Under the pieces are notes generated by a model that was not told the origin of the DNA, made no database searches, and worked only from the letters and a program-made list of their open reading frames with translations. This document shows, piece by piece, positions 60,269-64,000 of a stretch of DNA of 64,000 bases. The translations under genes and the position numbers were made by a program. The DNA is from Phycisphaerales bacterium AB-hyl4. Lineage in GTDB: Bacteria; Planctomycetota; Phycisphaerae; Phycisphaerales; Phycisphaeraceae. The stretch is from assembly GCA_041821185.1 (NCBI GenBank), contig JBGUBD010000012.1:56170-120169 (forward strand), in the 5' to 3' direction. How positions within the stretch are numbered: the first letter of the stretch is position 1; the number at the start of each line of letters is the position of its first letter.

Positions 60269-62173
60269 ATGTGTGGCATCGTCGCTTACGTCGGCAACCG
60301 ACAAGTCACCCCACTGCTCATCGAAGGCCTCAAGCGCCTCGAATACCGCGGCTACGACTCCGCAGGCGTCGCCGTCGTCTCCGCCGATCACGGCACGCAG
60401 GTCTGCCACAGCGTCGGCCGCGTCAGCGTCCTCGACGACAAGCTCAACGCCGAGCCCGATCGCTTCCGCGCCACCCTCGGAATCGCTCACACCCGATGGG
60501 CCACCCACGGCGAGCCCAGCGAGGCCAACGCTCACCCACACCTCGGCAAAACACGCGACGGCCACACCATCGCCCTCGTCCATAACGGCATCATCGAAAA
60601 CTACGCCTCCCTGCGCAAATACCTCGAAGGCAAGGGCCACACCTTCACCAGCCAGACCGACACCGAAGTGCTCGCCAAGCTCATCGCCGAGCTCTACCAG
60701 CCCGACAATAAAAAAGGCGGCGGCCTCGAAAAAGCCGTCCAGTCCGCCCTCCGTGAAGTCACCGGCGCATACGCCATCGCCGTCGTCTGCGACGCCGAGC
60801 CGCACACCCTCCTCTGCGCCCGCAAGGGCAGCCCGCTGATCATCGGCATCGCCGAGGACGCTTACGTCGTCGCCTCCGACGCCGCCGCCATCATCAGCCA
60901 CACCACCCAGGTCATCACCCTCGACGACTACCAGGTCGCCCGCCTCTGCGCCGGCCCCGACGACAAGCTCACCACCACCGGCGGACCGTGGGCCGTCGAC
61001 TTCCGAACCACCACCATCGACAACGTCCCCGTCACCCAGCAGGTCTCCGAACTTGAGATGGACCTGCAACAGATCGAGCTCGGCGGCTACGAACACTTCA
61101 TGCTCAAAGAGATCATGGAGCAGCCCGAGTCCCTGCGTAACTGCTTCCGCGGCCGACTCGATCACCGCGAAGGCCGTGTCGTCCTCGGCGGACTCAGCAA
61201 ATACACCCGCGACCTCGTCCGCGCCAAACGCTTCATCGTCACCGCGCAAGGCACGGCCTACCACGCCGGACTCATCGGCGAATACCTCCTCGAAGACCTT
61301 GCCAAAGTCCCCGCCCGCGCCGCCTACGCCAGCGAATTCCGCTACCGCAACCCCATCATCGAAGACGCCTCGGTCATCCTCGCCATCAGTCAGTCCGGCG
61401 AAACCGCCGACACCCTCGCCGCACTCCGCGAAGCACGCGAACGCGGTGCGCTCGCCCTCGGCGTCGTCAACCAGGTCGGCTCAACCATCAGCCGCGAAAC
61501 CGACGCCGGCGTCTACCTCCACGTCGGACCGGAAATCGGCGTCGCCTCCACCAAGGCCTTCGTCGGCCAGGTCGCCGTGCTCACGCTGATTGCCCTCTAC
61601 GTCGGCCGACGTAAATTCCTCGCCGCCGACGTGCTCGCCCACTACATCGACCAGCTCGAAAAACTGCCCGACCACATCCAGACCGTCCTCAAACAGTCCG
61701 ACCACATCCGCGACTGCGTGGAGAAAGTCGTCGACCGCGACAACTGGCTGTTCCTCGGCCGCGGCTACAACTACCCGGTCGCACTCGAAGGCGCGCTCAA
61801 GCTCAAAGAGATCAGCTACATCCACGCCGAGGGCATGCCCGCCGCCGAAATGAAGCATGGCCCGATCGCGCTCATCGACGAAGGCATGCCCGTCGTCTTC
61901 ATCGCGCCGCGCGGCAGCCAGTACGACAAGGTCATCTCCAATATCGAAGAGGTCAAAGCCCGCGGCGGACGCATCATCGCCGTCGCCACCGAAGGCGACG
62001 AAGAAATCAACCGCTACGCCGACTTCGTCTTCCGCGTCCCCGACGTACCCGAACCCCTCCAGCCGTTGGTCACCGTCGTCCCCCTCCAACTGCTCGCCTA
62101 CCACGGCGCTGTCCTCCGAGGCCAGGACGTCGACAAACCCCGCAACCTCGCCAAAAGCGTCACCGTCGAATAA
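60269..62173 (+). CDS. glmS: glutamine-fructose-6-phosphate aminotransferase (isomerizing)
   Basis: 634 residues from ATG 60269; Met is removed to expose the catalytic Cys2 (MCGIVAYVGN). The N-terminal amidohydrolase has RWATHGEPSEANAHPH and HNGIIENYASLR. The two SIS sugar-binding domains follow (AQGTAYHAGLIGEYLLEDLA, SQSGETADTLAALREAR, EGMPAAEMKHGPIALI). C-terminus KPRNLAKSVTVE is canonical. Makes glucosamine-6-P for peptidoglycan and LPS. About 25 residues longer than E. coli GlmS. Confidence 0.95.
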   Translation: MCGIVAYVGNRQVTPLLIEGLKRLEYRGYDSAGVAVVSADHGTQVCHSVGRVSVLDDKLNAEPDRFRATLGIAHTRWATHGEPSEANAHPHLGKTRDGHTIALVHNGIIENYASLRKYLEGKGHTFTSQTDTEVLAKLIAELYQPDNKKGGGLEKAVQSALREVTGAYAIAVVCDAEPHTLLCARKGSPLIIGIAEDAYVVASDAAAIISHTTQVITLDDYQVARLCAGPDDKLTTTGGPWAVDFRTTTIDNVPVTQQVSELEMDLQQIELGGYEHFMLKEIMEQPESLRNCFRGRLDHREGRVVLGGLSKYTRDLVRAKRFIVTAQGTAYHAGLIGEYLLEDLAKVPARAAYASEFRYRNPIIEDASVILAISQSGETADTLAALREARERGALALGVVNQVGSTISRETDAGVYLHVGPEIGVASTKAFVGQVAVLTLIALYVGRRKFLAADVLAHYIDQLEKLPDHIQTVLKQSDHIRDCVEKVVDRDNWLFLGRGYNYPVALEGALKLKEISYIHAEGMPAAEMKHGPIALIDEGMPVVFIAPRGSQYDKVISNIEEVKARGGRIIAVATEGDEEINRYADFVFRVPDVPEPLQPLVTVVPLQLLAYHGAVLRGQDVDKPRNLAKSVTVE

Positions 62174-62621
62174 CCCACCGACGCCTCCGCACATCACATC
62201 CACCCCCAATAAAGCCCACGGGTTATTAGGATTATCCCGCAGGGCTTGAATCTATTGAGGCGTAAACTCATTAAAAAATGGTTTACTCCTCTTTCTGTGT
62301 GGTGTGGCCTCTCGGGATACCTTCACAATCAGACAGATGAATCAGGCCCGCAGACATATCAGCCATGCCTTGATTCACCCTGTCTGAGAGCATTGCAACG
62401 GGTTCCGGCGGAGCCAGCTTGCTATCCGACCGTGGATCAATCCTGCCCCTACCACCGTGGCCACGCGATCCAGCAGTGTGTTTATCGGATTGTTCGCACC
62501 CCTGATGCTCGTCCGGGTGCTGACTTGGCACGCGTTGAAGCGCGGCGAGGGCTGTTCCCGGCGATGGTCGTTTCATTCTGACAGCCGCCGGCAGGGACAC
62601 GGCAAAGGGGGATTGTACCCG
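62174..62621. other. glmS downstream region with IS relic flank
   Basis: Holds the hairpin at 62211-62248, then about 370 bases without a supported gene. The last ~75 bases resemble the leader of the intact transposase at 32650. A short minus-strand ORF (62283-62672) is a shadow. Confidence 0.45.
62211..62248 (+). terminator. terminator-like hairpin after glmS
   Basis: AAGCCC (62212-62217) pairs with GGGCTT (62242-62247), and CGGG with CCCG inside. A degenerate member of the dispersed palindrome family serving as a likely glmS terminator. Confidence 0.45.
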
Positions 62622-62905
62622 ATGCCCAAGCTGTTCCATCCGCGCTTGACGGTGATCGCCTACGCCACCCACCGCGCGACCTGGCCGTCCAGGTGCAGTG
62701 CCTCAAGATCGAAAACGAGATCCTGAGGAGCAAGCTGCCCAAGCGGATCACGGTGACCCCGGCGGAGAAGGCCCGGCTGGTCAAGTTCGGCAAGAAGGAC
62801 GGCGGCGCCATGCGGGATTTGATCACCATCGTCACGCTGCGGACGTTGGCCCGGTGGGTGAGCGGTGGTACCAGCAAGTCAGCGGCGACGAAGCGCACGC
62901 CCGCC
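62622..62905 (+). pseudogene. decayed copy of the 32650 transposase (N-terminal)
   Basis: Starts MPKLFHPRLTVIAYATHR like the intact copy. A two-base insertion near 62671 shifts frame; from about 62693 the other frame resumes LKIENEILRSKLPKRITVTP, then AEKARLVKFGKKDGGAMRDL and TLARWVSGG. Similarity ends near 62905, just before the aldolase gene. DDE core absent. Confidence 0.8.
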
Positions 62906-62944
62906 CCTGCCCCGCCACTGAACGGGCAGGTTTCATACACGTTC

Positions 62945-63871
62945 TCAGGCGAGTTGCCCGACGGCCTGCTGAAGCAGGTTGAACAGACGGTCGACTTCCA
63001 TGCGGGTCGGCTCGTCGAGTTGGTAGCCCACCGGGCCCCGGACAATCGCGTTGCGGAAGACGCCTTGTTTTATGAGCAGGTGCTTTTCGATCGCGAGGAA
63101 GGCGTCGAGGCAGTTCTGCATGCCGATCAGCGCCATCAAAGGCGGAGAGATGCGGTTCACGGATTCCACGTCGTTGACTTCGAGTGCATCCCACAGCGCA
63201 CGAATCGCCCAGGGGATGTCCGCACCGGGCATGGTGCCGACGATGCCGCGGCGGTGGCTGTCGACCAGCGCGAGGCCGCCCGTGCCTTCGAAAATTCGGG
63301 CCTGGCCGTCAGTGGCTTCGCGAAGCGCGGTGAGCCGAGGGCCGATCGGCGCGGCTTCGGGCTTGAAGTAAATCCGCGAGCCGAGGTCGCACAGCAAGCG
63401 GGCCTGTATGGTGATCGACATGGGCTTGCCCACGTAACCGCTGGCATCCTGCACGATCACCGGCAGCGATGTGGCGAGGGTGATCCGCTCGTAGTAGCGA
63501 CGGATTTCGCATTCATCGGCGGCGATGGCGATTGGCGGCACGGCCATGACGGCATCCACCCCCGTCTGCTCGGCGGCACGCGTCAGTTCGCAAGCCAGGT
63601 AGCTGCTTTCCGCGCCGACGCTGGTGATAATGCCGCGACGCCCGCCGGCGTGCCGAACGAGAAAGTCGCCCACATCGCGACGCTCGCGCTCAGTCAGGCG
63701 AAGCACTTCTGAAACCATCGCCACGACCAGGCCGTCCGCGCCGTGGGCGTAGAGCCAGTCGGCTTCACGGGCAAGCGTGTCGTAGTCAATCGACTCGTCA
63801 TCGTGATAGGGCATCTGAACCACCGGCAGGACACCGGCGATTGCACGGACGTTCGAGGTCTGGTGTGTCAT
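62945..63871 (-). CDS. dihydrodipicolinate synthase/aldolase family protein (DapA-like)
   Basis: 308 residues. TIM-barrel class I aldolase pattern: VVQMPYHDDESIDYDTLARE, a helix then HGADGLVVAMVSEVLRLTER, GAESSYLACELTRAAEQTGV, and KPEAAPIGPRL whose Lys is a candidate Schiff-base residue. Differs from true DapA in several blocks, so a sugar-acid or related keto-acid substrate is likely. Start ATG 63871 overlaps the upstream stop as ATGA. Confidence 0.8.
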   Translation of the reverse strand: MTHQTSNVRAIAGVLPVVQMPYHDDESIDYDTLAREADWLYAHGADGLVVAMVSEVLRLTERERRDVGDFLVRHAGGRRGIITSVGAESSYLACELTRAAEQTGVDAVMAVPPIAIAADECEIRRYYERITLATSLPVIVQDASGYVGKPMSITIQARLLCDLGSRIYFKPEAAPIGPRLTALREATDGQARIFEGTGGLALVDSHRRGIVGTMPGADIPWAIRALWDALEVNDVESVNRISPPLMALIGMQNCLDAFLAIEKHLLIKQGVFRNAIVRGPVGYQLDEPTRMEVDRLFNLLQQAVGQLA

Positions 63872-64000
63872 CGTAAATCCACTGGGTCGTCCAGCAAGTT
63901 TGAAGCAAAGTAGTCATCCAACGCCGCGATCGAGCTGTCGAGCAGCTTGCGAGCATAGCATTCGGCTTGCTCGCCCTGCCGCGCTCCGATCAACTCGGCA
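63868..64000 (-). CDS. C-terminal end of an unknown protein (partial)
   Basis: Minus-strand frame from 63999 down: AELIGARQGEQAECYARKLL, then DSSIAALDDYFASNLLDDPV, DLR, TGA (63870-63868). ATGA overlap with the aldolase, so one operon. Its 5' part is outside the window, so no family can be given. Confidence 0.6.
   Translation of the reverse strand, partial: AELIGARQGEQAECYARKLLDSSIAALDDYFASNLLDDPVDLR

Noticed and set aside
62457-62726. Plus-strand ORF as separate gene before the aldolase
   Set aside because: It is the frameshifted start of the decayed transposase plus random upstream codons.

Overview
The window reads as a high-GC bacterial chromosome segment from a planctomycete, most likely of the class Phycisphaerae. 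This is inferred from gene content: a DUF1800/DUF1501 pair, a PEP-CTERM protein, a prepilin-type protein with the planctomycete pseudopilin layout, an ECF sigma factor paired with a WD40 Ser/Thr kinase, a SUI1/YciH protein, and ResB/CcsA (system II) cytochrome c assembly. No 16S gene is present, so taxonomy stays an inference.

Left backbone (1-5.8 kb): the end of korA and all of korB (2-oxoacid:ferredoxin oxidoreductase), a secreted PRC-barrel protein, a fructosamine-kinase-like protein and tRNA-Gly(CCC). Accessory region (about 5.8-34 kb): this begins beside the tRNA with a probable truncated integrase, then about 1.9 kb in which I recognise no gene, then a tightly packed plus-strand operon (8.1-17.3 kb). 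That operon encodes a bacterial ubiquitin-like conjugation system: a ubiquitin-like protein, an E2-like domain joined to a cysteine-rich RING-like domain, a JAMM/JAB peptidase and a ThiF-type E1. It also carries DUF6573, DUF1257 (Ycf35-like), DUF2997, a Ycf46-like AAA ATPase, a sigma-like DNA-binding protein and a cluster of small membrane proteins. Most of its genes have an AAGGAG-type ribosome site and several overlap.

The rest of the accessory region holds a minus-strand pair of uncharacterised genes with a divergent RHH regulator and a two-copy operator (18.1-21.4 kb), and a scrapyard of truncated toxin, regulator and IS fragments (21.5-23.6 kb). After these come a candidate structured RNA with its own terminator (24.2-24.4 kb), an ECF sigma / small protein / WD40 kinase module (24.6-28.9 kb), PEP-CTERM and prepilin genes, a ParS-RES toxin-antitoxin pair whose toxin is cut short, and an intact integrase-core transposase (32.65-33.7 kb).

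Right backbone (34-64 kb): ResB and CcsA overlap by ATGA and should work together in haem delivery to c-type cytochromes. Next are a bisphosphate nucleotidase, YjfB-like and ScpA genes, kdsD and kdsC (two steps towards Kdo, so a lipopolysaccharide-type outer membrane is implied), a SpoU methyltransferase, leuS, a SUI1 protein, an ECF sigma with a probable anti-sigma/pseudopilin hybrid, DUF1015, a Kdo-kinase-like protein, DUF1800+DUF1501, a FapA/DUF342 protein, DUF4383, DUF2905, a metallophosphoesterase, glmS, a second decayed copy of the 32.65-kb transposase, and a DapA-like aldolase.

The backbone carries a family of short palindromes (arms GAAGCCCACGG...CCGTGGGCTTC) and several inverted or tandem heptamer/octamer repeats. 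I saw none of the palindromes between 5.8 and 34 kb, which fits that stretch being acquired DNA.
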